NCBI RefSeq assembly: GCF_016888135.1
Contig: NZ_JACSWB010000174.1
Span: forward strand, 124,001-188,000
From: Leptolyngbya sp. CCY15150
GTDB taxonomy: Bacteria > Cyanobacteriota > Cyanobacteriia > RECH01
Direction: 5' to 3'
Length of the DNA: 64,000 nucleotides
Position numbers and translations under genes: made by a program. Position 1 is the first letter of the stretch. Each line of letters starts with the position of its first letter. The notes beneath the pieces were generated by a model. The model made no database searches. It saw only the letters and a program-made list of their open reading frames with translations, and had not been told where the DNA came from. Of this stretch, positions 47,104-55,621 are shown one piece after another.

Positions 47104-48582
47104 TCAATCCTGCGCTACCCATACGGACACAGAACCCGCCGGACAGCGAAAGTCAGCCCAGCCCTCCTCATTGGTGGTCACCGGCTCATCAATATGTTCA
47201 GTAATATCCACATAAACCTGATTAGCCCGGCCAACTTCCATCCACTTGCTGCCGTCTCCCCCATTGCTGAGCACCACTGCCACGCCTCCGGGATGTTCTT
47301 CATCTCCCAAACGTGTCCAGCCTAGGGTATTGGCATGATCGAAGTAGTCATACTGATCGCCATAGGCATAGTCTCGACGAACCTGTAAAAACTTATCGAT
47401 CAGCCACTGATGGCTATCGAGCCAGATTTCATACTCCTGACCATCCCGCCCTACATCTTTGTAATGTGCGCCATAATAATCGGCTACAAAAATACAGGGG
47501 TAGCCATCAGTTCTGAGCAGAATCAGCGCATAGGCAATGGGTTTAAACCACCCTTCCACAACAGACTCAAGAGACTGGAGTGGCTGGGAATCGTGATTAT
47601 CAACCAAGGTCACAGCTAAGGCAGGCTGATCCTTAACTAGCGTGTCATCAAAGATTTGACGCATATCATAGCTGTCACCTTGCTTACTTGCTGTACTAAA
47701 GTTGTAGTGCAAGGGTGCATCGAACAGCATTACATCCCCACCCGTCACCTCAATAAAGTGGTGCAGTGCTTCCACACCACCCGACCAATATTCCCCTACG
47801 GCAAACAATGGGCGCTCTGTATGTTGGCGCACATAGCTCAGCCATTCAGGAAAGAAGCTGGCCTTTACATGCTTCACCGCATCAAACCGAAATCCGTCTA
47901 CCTGAGTCGTCTTCACATACCATTCTCCCCAGTAATCTAGCTCGCCCCGCACCTCAGGATGCCCCATATCTAGGTCGCAGCCCATCAGATAATCAAAGCT
48001 ACCCTTTTCTAGATCCACCCCTTCATCAAAGGATTTTCCCTCAAAGAGATAAATAGCATCTTCCGAATCGTTGAGAGCATTGTAATCAACAGCATCAAAA
48101 TGCCACCAATGCCACTCCATGGTGGAGTACTTACCTTGACGTCCAGGAAAGGTGAAGTGCGTCCAGGCTTTGATGGTTTGAGTTTCGCCCATGGGCTGGT
48201 GGCGATCGCCAGGATTGTAGGGACGTGCCTGAAACTCTTCTTCGTGATCAGCACCTAGCCTATGGTTAAGGACGATATCAGCATAGACTTCGATACCCGC
48301 TTCTTGAGCCGTCTTGATGGCGCTAATGTACTCATGCTTAGTACCGTACTTAGTCGGAATGGATCCTTTTTGATCAAATTCCCCTAAATCAAATAAATCA
48401 TAGACTCCATAACCCACATCATATCCACCACCTGTTCCCTTATAAGCTGGGGGAAGCCACACTGCGGTAATCCCTGCGTCTGCCAATGTCTGAGCGTTTT
48501 CCGCCAGCTCATTCCAAAGGTTTCCTCCGGGAGGAGTATACCAATGGAAGTACTGCATCATGACACCATTTACATTTGCCAT
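47104..48582 (-). CDS. Alpha-amylase, GH13 family (cytoplasmic type)
   Basis: A 492-residue starch/glycogen-hydrolysing enzyme without a signal peptide, so probably intracellular and acting on glycogen-derived glucans. The barrel starts with GVMMQYFHWYTP. The conserved regions are DIVLNHRLG, GFRFDAVKH (nucleophile Asp), GEYW (acid/base Glu) and VDNHDSQP (third Asp). The C-terminal beta domain ends in CPAGSVSVWVAQD. AAAGGG precedes the ATG. It resembles the AmyA/AmyS cytoplasmic amylases of bacteria. Confidence 0.95.
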   Translation of the reverse strand: MANVNGVMMQYFHWYTPPGGNLWNELAENAQTLADAGITAVWLPPAYKGTGGGYDVGYGVYDLFDLGEFDQKGSIPTKYGTKHEYISAIKTAQEAGIEVYADIVLNHRLGADHEEEFQARPYNPGDRHQPMGETQTIKAWTHFTFPGRQGKYSTMEWHWWHFDAVDYNALNDSEDAIYLFEGKSFDEGVDLEKGSFDYLMGCDLDMGHPEVRGELDYWGEWYVKTTQVDGFRFDAVKHVKASFFPEWLSYVRQHTERPLFAVGEYWSGGVEALHHFIEVTGGDVMLFDAPLHYNFSTASKQGDSYDMRQIFDDTLVKDQPALAVTLVDNHDSQPLQSLESVVEGWFKPIAYALILLRTDGYPCIFVADYYGAHYKDVGRDGQEYEIWLDSHQWLIDKFLQVRRDYAYGDQYDYFDHANTLGWTRLGDEEHPGGVAVVLSNGGDGSKWMEVGRANQVYVDITEHIDEPVTTNEEGWADFRCPAGSVSVWVAQD

Positions 48583-48720
48583 AAAAGCCCTTTGAAGTAC
48601 CTTGAGGAATAGTGAACCCGAGATTGAGGAACAGCATGATCAGCCTCTAAAGCATAGCTTGATTCCTCTCCGTTGTGGCTATCGGCGATCGATGTGAATA
48701 GCACAAAAGTTTAAGCCAGG

Positions 48721-48937
48721 ATTTACTCGCCCGGTCTAGTATGCTTCTCAGAAAGTAGTCAAGCTCGTTGATCATTCGCCTACCTGATATAAAATCTGGT
48801 TGACGCGCTATTCATTCAAGGCTTCGGCATTACCAATGGCTCATTCATGCTTTGAGCGATAGCCAGAACCCGTTGATGATTACGATCGCTCTGATCAGTT
48901 AAGGCAAACAAAAACCAGTGTCAAGTATTGCCGTCAT
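48721..48937 (-). pseudogene. Remnant of a VapC-like PIN-domain toxin gene
   Basis: The ATG at 48937 overlaps the antitoxin remnant's TGA as ATGA, the usual toxin-antitoxin arrangement. Reading through one frameshift gives MTAILDTGFLFALTDQSD then RVLAIAQSMNEPLVMP. A further shift gives NQILYQVGE and NELDYFLRSILDRAS, matching the first half of PIN-domain toxins including the first catalytic Asp. Stops, frameshifts and a missing C-terminal half show the gene is dead. Confidence 0.6.
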
Positions 48938-49208
48938 GACTGATCGATTAGTTTGCTGTTCCAGCCATAAATAGGATCTATTTCATTTCGTAGAACTTCT
49001 TTATCCGAATCTGAAATATCCTGTTGCCCAGACTTATCCACGGCTGCAACAGATAGCAAAAAAATGCTTAGGACTATCGGGCTCCCTACCGCTGAGACGT
49101 TTTATAGCGTAGGTAGTCAAGAAAATTTGCCAACTCTACCAAAACCTCATCAGGCAGAGTATTCACTACCTCAACGAGATCTTACCGTTCTACAGTTGTT
49201 TCAGACAT
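48934..49208 (-). pseudogene. Remnant of an antitoxin gene (DUF2281-like)
   Basis: The ATG at 49208 starts MSETTVER, then a TAA at codon 9, then DLVEVVNTLPDEVLVELANF and LDYLRYKTSQR, then a TAG. A frameshift later the sequence resumes as FLLSVAAVDKSGQQDISD and VLRNEIDPIYGWNSKL before the TGA. This matches small cyanobacterial antitoxin-type proteins encoded next to PIN toxins. At least three lesions. Confidence 0.7.
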
Positions 49209-49313
49209 GGCTATCTTACTAATGACATAGCGTGTCCACTCTATTCTACCCTACCAAAAAGCAACATGGGAATATCATAACGGCACAGTTGAGCGGCAGT
49301 AAATATCTCTGAA

Positions 49314-49928
49314 CTAAGCACTAAGATCCCCCGGCTGTCCGCTCCAATGAGGTGTTGGGCTACTGACTGTACCGCTAGGGCTATTAAGGCTCAACAACCA
49401 CTCACTTGTAGTTTGTGGGGATAGCAAATGGACGATAGATAGATGTGCATATTCCTGTTGCCGAAATAGTGCAGGATACTTTTTACGATTTCGTTGATAG
49501 GTTTGCAACATCCATAGCAAGATAGACTCCTGACTAAAGAACGATTTCCAAATATCTTCACGATTGCCATTCCAAAGTTCCTCTTGTTTAAGCGATCGCT
49601 GCAATGTTCGCCGCAGCAGTCGTCCCATCACTAGCCAGAAAGAATAATCCAGAAACACTACTGTATCAGCTTGACCCCAAACTATGTCTCGCACTCCACT
49701 ATAGTTGCCGTCTACAATCCAATGATCGCTGCTCACAGCCTTGGTCACTCGCTCTCGAAAAACTTGTTCTGAAGCTGCTGTCCAATTTGACTCCCAGTGG
49801 AGTGCATCTAACTCTATATGAGGAATCTGCAAGTGCTGAGCAACTTGTCGTGCTAGGGTTGTCTTTCCTGACCCCGTAGTCCCAATAACAGAAACTCGCT
49901 GACCGCAACTCTGAAAATTGTCTTGCAT
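49314..49928 (-). CDS. P-loop NTPase, adenylate-kinase/FlaR-like
   Basis: A 204-residue small P-loop protein: Walker A IGTTGSGKTTLA near the N-terminus, then HIELDALHWESNW and HWIVDGNYSGVRD, the usual second and third motifs of the DNA topology modulation/FlaR-like kinase family. The start at 49928 puts the P-loop about 15 residues in and has CAGG close by; an in-frame start at 49991 adds 21 residues. The C-terminal 20 residues are polar and low-complexity. The region is AT-richer than the rest of the window. The substrate is unknown. Confidence 0.82.
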   Translation of the reverse strand: MQDNFQSCGQRVSVIGTTGSGKTTLARQVAQHLQIPHIELDALHWESNWTAASEQVFRERVTKAVSSDHWIVDGNYSGVRDIVWGQADTVVFLDYSFWLVMGRLLRRTLQRSLKQEELWNGNREDIWKSFFSQESILLWMLQTYQRNRKKYPALFRQQEYAHLSIVHLLSPQTTSEWLLSLNSPSGTVSSPTPHWSGQPGDLSA

Positions 49929-50092
49929 AAGCCTGATTTCTACACTGCAACTCTGCCAAAGCAGCTCAACGATGCCCATCATCCGCCGCAAATAATCTCT
50001 GTATCATAGTCAACTACCTCTCGGCGATCGGTGTTCATAGGCTTTGTTAGGCTGTGACTACTTACTACTTGCTTCAAGGAATTTATGAATAT

Positions 50093-50149
50093 GGTGCGTT
50101 CCCAAAAATCTATCTGTGAGGTGATGGGAGTTGCAGTAGGGAACGCACC
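50093..50149. repeat. 57-bp inverted-repeat element
   Basis: Perfect 11-bp ends GGTGCGTTCCC and GGGAACGCACC with a 35-base interior. The ends resemble dispersed GTGCGTT...CGCACC repeats of cyanobacteria; a related shorter motif lies at 51107-51132. Confidence 0.65.
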
Positions 50150-50216
50150 CTACAAGATCAGCGATCGCACTTAAAATAGGTGTACATCACCTGACATCGC
50201 CAACTCTTAGCTAAAT

Positions 50217-50750
50217 TTACTTCCTCTTCAATCGAATTTGTCCAGAATTACAGCCAGGATCTGACCAAGGTCCACGGAGGAAAACCCTACCGTTAGAAAC
50301 CGAAATCTGTAAGCGACCGCCTTTAATACACCAGCGAGATCCAGGCGGCGGATTTTGATCCGTAATTCGAATCTCCTTGAAGAGGAGAGCACCATTAACT
50401 ACTCTGCCTCTTAGCGACATAACTCCAAAAACGCTTGGATTATTTAGATCAGTGATTACTGATGTTCCTGTAAAACGTGATGTTCCTATGCGCCTGAGAC
50501 TCATTTCATAATCCCAGGTTCTGCCTGGTTGAGTTAAAAATCCTGCCCAATTTCCCCGAAAACGAGCAGGATTCAAAGATCTTGGTTGCTGACGAGTGTT
50601 GGAGACAGCAGATGAAGAACTACGTCCTAAACTTACTGAAGTTTTCAATTCCAATTCAGGAGCAGATAGAGGAGTTGAAGCTTGTCGTGTATTTGAAAAA
50701 CATGAACATGACGAGACTTTGTTTTCAAACCTAACCTTGGCTGTCATCAT
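50217..50750 (-). CDS. Unrecognised protein with a C-terminal beta-rich module
   Basis: A 177-residue protein. The first 60 residues are polar and low-complexity. Residues about 63-177 look like a compact beta-rich domain (FRGNWAGFLTQPGRTWDYEM; FTGTSVITDLN; FGVMSLRGRVVNGALLF; GSRWCIKGGRLQISVS; WSDPGCNSGQIRLKRK) with a conserved Trp-Cys and late Cys. Similar modules occur, in my recollection, at the C-termini of some cyanobacterial multidomain proteins; no function can be given. GAGG lies ten bases before the ATG at 50750. No signal peptide. AT-rich surroundings suggest transfer. Confidence 0.6.
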   Translation of the reverse strand: MMTAKVRFENKVSSCSCFSNTRQASTPLSAPELELKTSVSLGRSSSSAVSNTRQQPRSLNPARFRGNWAGFLTQPGRTWDYEMSLRRIGTSRFTGTSVITDLNNPSVFGVMSLRGRVVNGALLFKEIRITDQNPPPGSRWCIKGGRLQISVSNGRVFLRGPWSDPGCNSGQIRLKRK

Positions 50751-50899
50751 AACGGTAAAACCTCATTGGACTGATTCTCAATTAGCCGCTAAATTTCTGA
50801 CTGAGTTTTGACCAAAGACTGAGTAGCTTAACAATTTATTGGATGGATCCAATCTGCCTACATACCTCCTACCAGGTGAATATGCAGATTACTTGCAGC

Positions 50900-50965
50900 C
50901 TATCTACCCCCAGAGGGTAATTAGACAGCAAATAATTTGCATAATAGCCCTCTCTGGGGTAGATA
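50900..50965. repeat. 66-bp extended palindrome
   Basis: Arms 50900-50917 and 50947-50965 (CTATCTACCCC... and ...GGGGTAGATAG) are nearly perfect reverse complements, and GCAAAT-A-ATTTGC lies in the centre. It would form a long cruciform or RNA hairpin. Confidence 0.65.
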
Positions 50966-51106
50966 GACAGCAAAGATCCGTATATCTTCCATTTTGCCAT
51001 CAGCGGACTTCGCTATCCGGTTGATCAACCACCACGATTCCCACAGTTGCCATGCTATCGCCGCCTATAGTTTAGACGGCATAACGCATAACTGCTGGGG
51101 GTTTGC

Positions 51107-51132
51107 GGTGCGTTACGCTGCGCGATCGCACC
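51107..51132. repeat. Short GTGCG palindromic repeat
   Basis: GGTGCG (51107-51112) and CGCACC (51127-51132) flank a stretch with TGCGCGATCGCA. It resembles the ends of the 50093-50149 element. Confidence 0.45.
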
Positions 51133-51237
51133 CTACGTCCAGTGTTGCTTCCCATTCAATTGGTATGAGGGCCAGACCAATCCGAATTGGAGTTCGCCTC
51201 GTAACAAGAGTGAGACCCTTACAAGAGAACACTGATT

Positions 51238-51879
51238 ATGATTCCTACATCCAAGCAGGCGCTATCTCGCCGTCAAATCCTGGCTGGGGGTGCGATCGCT
51301 GGTCTATCTGGCGCAATTGGCCTATCGTTGCTCAAGCCGCGTTCTGCTATGGCTTCCGAGGACGATGTAGCCAATGATCTAGGCATTTTGAACACCGCTC
51401 TGTACTACGAACACCAAGCCATCTGGGCCTATGGCTTTGCTGCTCCTCAACTGAGCGAAACCGAGGTTGGGCAGGCTGTCTTGGCGCTTGCACTCAGAAA
51501 TCAAGCCGACCACATGGAACACCGGGATTTACTAGCCTCCGTGATCACCAGCTTGGGCGGAATGCCCGTTATGGCAGAAGAGAGTTACGACGTTTCTGCC
51601 TACATTGAAGCTGGCGAAGGTAACCTAGACTCGGATGTGAATATTGCCAAGCTAGCTCTGGCGCTAGAGGTCGATGCAGCGATCGCCTATGGCAATGAAG
51701 CCGCTCAGTTCAAAACCCCTGCCTTGGTTACCGCTGGGGTCTCCATTGCAGCCACCGAGTCTGCCCATGCTACGGCCATTCGCGCCGCCTTTATTTCCCT
51801 CGGCGTAGATATTTATCACGTGCCTGTAGCGTTTATCAATGGCGACACTCGCAGTGAGTGGGTGTTGATGGTTGAATAA
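51238..51879 (+). CDS. Tat-exported ferritin-like protein
   Basis: A 213-residue protein with a twin-arginine signal (SRRQILAGGAIAGLSG, residues 10-25) and an Ala-x-Ala cleavage site near residue 38 (AMASED). The mature part is a ferritin-like four-helix bundle: helix 1 LNTALYYEHQAIWAYG, helix 2 ALRNQADHMEHRDLLASVI, helix 3 LALALEVDAAIAYGNEA and helix 4 SIAATESAHATAIRAA. These contain Glu/His residues at positions usual for diiron sites (EHQ, DHMEH, E...). DUF4439-like. Probably a periplasmic or thylakoid-lumen metal-binding protein; activity not known. Stands alone. Confidence 0.82.
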   Translation: MIPTSKQALSRRQILAGGAIAGLSGAIGLSLLKPRSAMASEDDVANDLGILNTALYYEHQAIWAYGFAAPQLSETEVGQAVLALALRNQADHMEHRDLLASVITSLGGMPVMAEESYDVSAYIEAGEGNLDSDVNIAKLALALEVDAAIAYGNEAAQFKTPALVTAGVSIAATESAHATAIRAAFISLGVDIYHVPVAFINGDTRSEWVLMVE

Positions 51880-51951
51880 GATTTTGAGTTAACCGAGGAG
51901 CGATCGCTTTCATAGGGGGCGATCGCTTGTCGTATACCAGAGCTCAATGCC

Positions 51952-52617
51952 CTACCAGGGCAGCACCTCGCCATTGGCGTGCCAAAAGGTGCCGGTTGTT
52001 TCTAGATTGAGCGCATCAATCCGTTCTAACAACCCATTCACAGAGGTTTCAGGCGTAATGCCGCCGGAGGTAAAGCCAGTCATGCGGGTGCTCACAAGCC
52101 CTGGATGAAGGATGCCGACCGGAATACCACGGGGTTTTAGATCGTGGGATAAGGATTTACCTGCCATAGATAAGGCAACTTTCGACATGCGGTAGCCATA
52201 GGAACCACCGGAGGTATTATCGGCGATCGACCCCATGCGACTGGTCATGATGATCACCTTGGAGCCGCTGTGGAGATTGGGCAACAGAGCTTGGGTAACC
52301 CGCAGGGTGCCCAAGGCATTCACCTCAAACTGCTGACGAATACTCTCGAAGTCTAGATTTTCCAGAGTATTGCGCTGCAAGATGCCGGCGTTGTTGATCA
52401 ATACATCAATCTCAAGCCCATCGAAGCGATCGGTTAGGTCGGCCACCGATCGGTCAGATGCAATATCAATGCCGGTTTCGACCTGCACTCCTAGCTGCTT
52501 CAGCTCATTCGAGGGTGTACGACAAACGGCGATCGCTGTATCGCCCCGTTCTTTGAGTTGGCGGCAATATTCGTAGCCGATGCCGCGATTTGCTCCCGTG
52601 ATGACGTAGATTGCCAT
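51952..52617 (-). CDS. Short-chain dehydrogenase/reductase
   Basis: A 221-residue classical SDR. Cofactor motif TGANRGIG at residues 7-14, NNAG in LINNAGIL, catalytic Ser in MTSRMGSIAD and Tyr-x3-Lys in YGYRMSKVAL. The segment after the active site (PVGILHPGLVSTRMTGF) matches the carbonyl-reductase-like subgroup. Cytoplasmic; substrate unknown. It follows the convergent ferritin-like gene by 72 bases. Confidence 0.92.
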   Translation of the reverse strand: MAIYVITGANRGIGYEYCRQLKERGDTAIAVCRTPSNELKQLGVQVETGIDIASDRSVADLTDRFDGLEIDVLINNAGILQRNTLENLDFESIRQQFEVNALGTLRVTQALLPNLHSGSKVIIMTSRMGSIADNTSGGSYGYRMSKVALSMAGKSLSHDLKPRGIPVGILHPGLVSTRMTGFTSGGITPETSVNGLLERIDALNLETTGTFWHANGEVLPW

Positions 52618-52752
52618 GGCTGATCCTGGAATTCACCAATGGCCAGTGTACCGAAAGGCGATCGCCCTTGGAGGACTTCTCACACCCCTCAGGGCTACAA
52701 GAATTGACATTTCCTAGGCCACAGACCACTCTCAGGACGTTTAGGATTGAGA

Positions 52753-53652
52753 TTAGGATTGAAATTCTGAAGCTACAATCATGGATCCAATCCCAGCATC
52801 GGTGAAAATTTCCAAGAGCAGCGCGTGGGGAATGCGGCCGTCGATGATGTGAGCTGCCTTGACGCCCTGGGCCAGCGATCGCACACAGCAGTTGACCTTA
52901 GGAATCATGCCGCCGCCGACAACGCCAGAATCAATCAATTGCCGCGCCTGTTGAATGTCCAGTTTGGCAATTAGGGTAGCTGGATCGGTGTAGTCTTGCA
53001 AAATGCCTGGGGTATCGGTGAGCAGGATCATCTTCTCGGCACCTAGGGCTGCGGCCATTTCGCCCGCCACCGTGTCGGCATTGATGTTGTAGGCTTGCCC
53101 AGTTTCATCGGCGGCCACGCTGGAAACAACCGGAATGTAGCCGCTGTTGACGATCGCTTCAATCACCTGGGTATTCATGGCGCTCACTTCGCCCACAAAA
53201 CCGATACCCGCTTCGCCTTGGGGACGGGCGAGGATCATGTTGCCATCTTTGCCACAGAGCCCGATCGCGGCCCCGCCTGCCTGGTTAATCAACGACACAA
53301 TTTCCTTGTTCACCCGACCCACCAAGACCATTTCCACCACATCCATGGTGGCGGCATCGGTGACCCGCAGGCCATTTTTAAACTGGGGCTCGATATTCAG
53401 CTTGGTCAACCATGAGTTAATTTCCGGGCCGCCGCCATGCACCACCACCGGCCGCAATCCCACGCAGGCCATGAACACAATGTCCCGCATCACCTTGGCC
53501 TTGAGGCTGCTATCTTTCATCGCCGCCCCGCCGTATTTCACCACAATGGTGCGTCCAGCAAATTTTTGAATGTAGGGCAGGGCCTCGCTCAACACGCGAA
53601 CTCGGGTAGCTTCGTCTCGTTCGATATAGTTGCTATCGTTATCGTTGATCAT
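52753..53652 (-). CDS. argB: Acetylglutamate kinase (ArgB)
   Basis: A 299-residue amino acid kinase family enzyme, the second step of arginine synthesis and target of PII regulation in cyanobacteria. Motifs: [45 protein letters not shown] and [11 protein letters not shown]. The N-terminal extension (about 20 residues before [14 protein letters not shown]) is the feature of the arginine-inhibited hexameric type. Full length. Upstream is aroK, same strand, 120 bases away. Confidence 0.96.
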   Translation of the reverse strand: MINDNDSNYIERDEATRVRVLSEALPYIQKFAGRTIVVKYGGAAMKDSSLKAKVMRDIVFMACVGLRPVVVHGGGPEINSWLTKLNIEPQFKNGLRVTDAATMDVVEMVLVGRVNKEIVSLINQAGGAAIGLCGKDGNMILARPQGEAGIGFVGEVSAMNTQVIEAIVNSGYIPVVSSVAADETGQAYNINADTVAGEMAAALGAEKMILLTDTPGILQDYTDPATLIAKLDIQQARQLIDSGVVGGGMIPKVNCCVRSLAQGVKAAHIIDGRIPHALLLEIFTDAGIGSMIVASEFQS

Positions 53653-53773
53653 GGGCGGCTTGGTGGCAAAGGGGCGAAGATGGGCACAACCGATGGAGCA
53701 TAACGCTCAACTGTCAGAGATTTTGGCAGAAAGCAGGAGCCAATGGCGATAATGTCATGAAATCCTTATCGTT

Positions 53774-54325
53774 TTACTCTGCGGTGGAGTGGGGTGGCCG
53801 CAGGATGGCGCGAATGCGATCGATCACTTGGGCAGCGATCGCTTCTGGCGCTTGGGGTTCGGTCACTGAAATCGTTACATCTGCCTGAGCATAGAGCGAT
53901 CGCCGTTGGTTGAGCAAGGTTTGCAACACCTGTTTAGGATCTGGTGCCTGCAGCAGCGGGCGGGCCTGATCGCCCTTGAGGCGGTCGTAGAGCAAATCGA
54001 CGGAAACATCGAGCCAGACGACGACTCCATGCTGTAGATAGCTCCAGTTCTTGCGCTCGATCACAATGCCGCCCCCCGTGGCGATCGCCATGCGGGTGTA
54101 GCTGGCGAGCTGGCCCAACACTTGGGTTTCTAGGGCACGGAAAGCCGATTCCCCATCTTGGGCAAAGATAGCGGAGATGGGCTGTCCCGCCGCCTGCTCG
54201 ATCACCGCGTCCGTGTCGGCAAAGCGGTAGCCGAGGTCATGGGCCAAAATCTTGCCCAGGGTACTTTTGCCAGCACCCATCATGCCGACCAGGTAGAGGT
54301 TGGTTCCCTTTAAAAAATCATCCAC
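53774..54325 (-). CDS. aroK: Shikimate kinase (AroK)
   Basis: Phosphorylates shikimate to shikimate-3-phosphate in aromatic amino acid synthesis, about 183 residues. Motifs: P-loop GMMGAGKST, the shikimate-binding FADTD and AIATGGGIVIE, and the lid DQARPLL. Start is uncertain: a GTG at 54325 gives the usual short N-terminus (DDFLKGTNLYLVG), and a TTG at 54358 adds 11 residues; neither has a clear ribosome-binding site. Confidence 0.93.
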   Translation of the reverse strand: MDDFLKGTNLYLVGMMGAGKSTLGKILAHDLGYRFADTDAVIEQAAGQPISAIFAQDGESAFRALETQVLGQLASYTRMAIATGGGIVIERKNWSYLQHGVVVWLDVSVDLLYDRLKGDQARPLLQAPDPKQVLQTLLNQRRSLYAQADVTISVTEPQAPEAIAAQVIDRIRAILRPPHSTAE

Positions 54326-54524
54326 GGTGCGCCGCTTGCATATCGAGTAATTGGACAAAGGCCAGCCCCAGAGGGGTGACCGCGCCCCTGATTCTAGCGT
54401 CAGACGGGGACAGGGGGCTATGGTGATCGGCCGTTCGTGAAACGAGGCATTTAACCGCGATCGCCTTCCCCGCTATGATAAAGAGCGTTGGGGAATTCTG
54501 CCCCCTTTTGTTTTGGTGAGTGCT

Positions 54525-55580
54525 ATGAGCAGCTATTTTCGGCCAGCGGTTACGGCCATGACTGGATACATTCCTGGGGAACAGCCCCGGCCGGGCACCC
54601 CGGTGATTAAGTTAAATACCAACGAAAACCCCTACCCGCCTTCTCCAGAGGCGATCGCGGTTTTGCAAACCTTGGACAGCGAGTGGCTGCGGCGCTATCC
54701 CACACCCTACGCCGACGATTTTCGTCAAGCGGTGAGCCAGGTGTTTGCCGTGCCCATGGATTGGATCATGGTCACCAACGGCAGTGATGAACTGCTGAAC
54801 CTGCTCGTGCGGGCCTGCGCCGACAGCGATCGCCCCGTGGTCTATCCCACACCAACCTATGTGCTGTACAAAACCCTAGCTGAAATGCAGCCAGCGAAGG
54901 TGCTAGAAATTCCCTACGAGGATCACCATCGTTTGCCTGTGGAGGCATTGATCGCCGCCCAGGGTGCGGTCACGTTCATCGCCTCACCTAACAGTCCCTC
55001 GGGCTATTCGGCACCCATCGCCGATCTGCGCCAGCTTGCGGCCGGGCTATCGGGAATCCTGGTGGTAGACGAAGCCTATGTAGACTTTGCCGAAGAGACG
55101 GCGCTGTCTCTGGTGCATGAGTTTGAGAATGTGATCATCAGCCGCACGTTGTCCAAGGGCTATTCCCTGGCAGGTCTACGGCTCGGGTTTGGCCTGGCCC
55201 AACCAGCTCTCTTAAGCGGATTATTCAAAATCAAAGACAGCTACAACGTGGATGCGATCGCTTGTCTCGTGGGCGCAGCCGCCATGCGGGATCAGGCCTA
55301 CAAAGATGCCTGTGCAGCCAAAGTGAAAGCCTCTCGACAAACCTTAGCGATCGCCCTGAAGCAGCTCGGTTTTCAAGTGCCTGAGCATGTGCAGACCAAT
55401 TTTCTGCTGGTCACCGTCCCGTCCCATGGCAACGCCGGCGCGCTCTACCAAGGGTTGAAGGATCGCGGCATTTTAGTGCGCTATTTCAGCCATTCGGGAT
55501 TAGAAAACAAACTGCGGATCACCGTCGGCACCGATGAGCAAAACCAACTGCTGATCGAAGCCCTGAGTTCGCTGCTGTAA
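54525..55580 (+). CDS. hisC: Histidinol-phosphate aminotransferase (HisC)
   Basis: A 351-residue PLP-dependent enzyme of fold type I that converts imidazole acetol phosphate and glutamate to histidinol phosphate. Visible motifs: KLNTNENPYPPSPEA, NGSDELL, the PLP-phosphate-binding SPNSPSG and the lysine-containing SRTLSKGYSLAGLRLGFG. The ATG at 54525 gives MSSYFRPAVTAM; the frame extends upstream to a TTG at 54513. HisC paralogues in cyanobacteria can also act on aromatic or tyrosine-like substrates, so substrate range is inferred. Confidence 0.94.
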   Translation: MSSYFRPAVTAMTGYIPGEQPRPGTPVIKLNTNENPYPPSPEAIAVLQTLDSEWLRRYPTPYADDFRQAVSQVFAVPMDWIMVTNGSDELLNLLVRACADSDRPVVYPTPTYVLYKTLAEMQPAKVLEIPYEDHHRLPVEALIAAQGAVTFIASPNSPSGYSAPIADLRQLAAGLSGILVVDEAYVDFAEETALSLVHEFENVIISRTLSKGYSLAGLRLGFGLAQPALLSGLFKIKDSYNVDAIACLVGAAAMRDQAYKDACAAKVKASRQTLAIALKQLGFQVPEHVQTNFLLVTVPSHGNAGALYQGLKDRGILVRYFSHSGLENKLRITVGTDEQNQLLIEALSSLL

Positions 55581-55621
55581 TCAGGCATGTGAGGCAAGAG
55601 GTTTGGCAGGTATAGCTGTGA

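Larger units (their letters stand above)
50751..51237. other. Intergenic region with an extended palindrome and a GTGCG repeat
   Basis: About 490 bases between divergent genes. It contains the palindrome at 50900-50965 and a repeat at 51107-51132 (GGTGCG/CGCACC), both listed or noted separately, and the promoter of the ferritin-like gene at its right end. No coding sequence was recognised. Confidence 0.5.
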
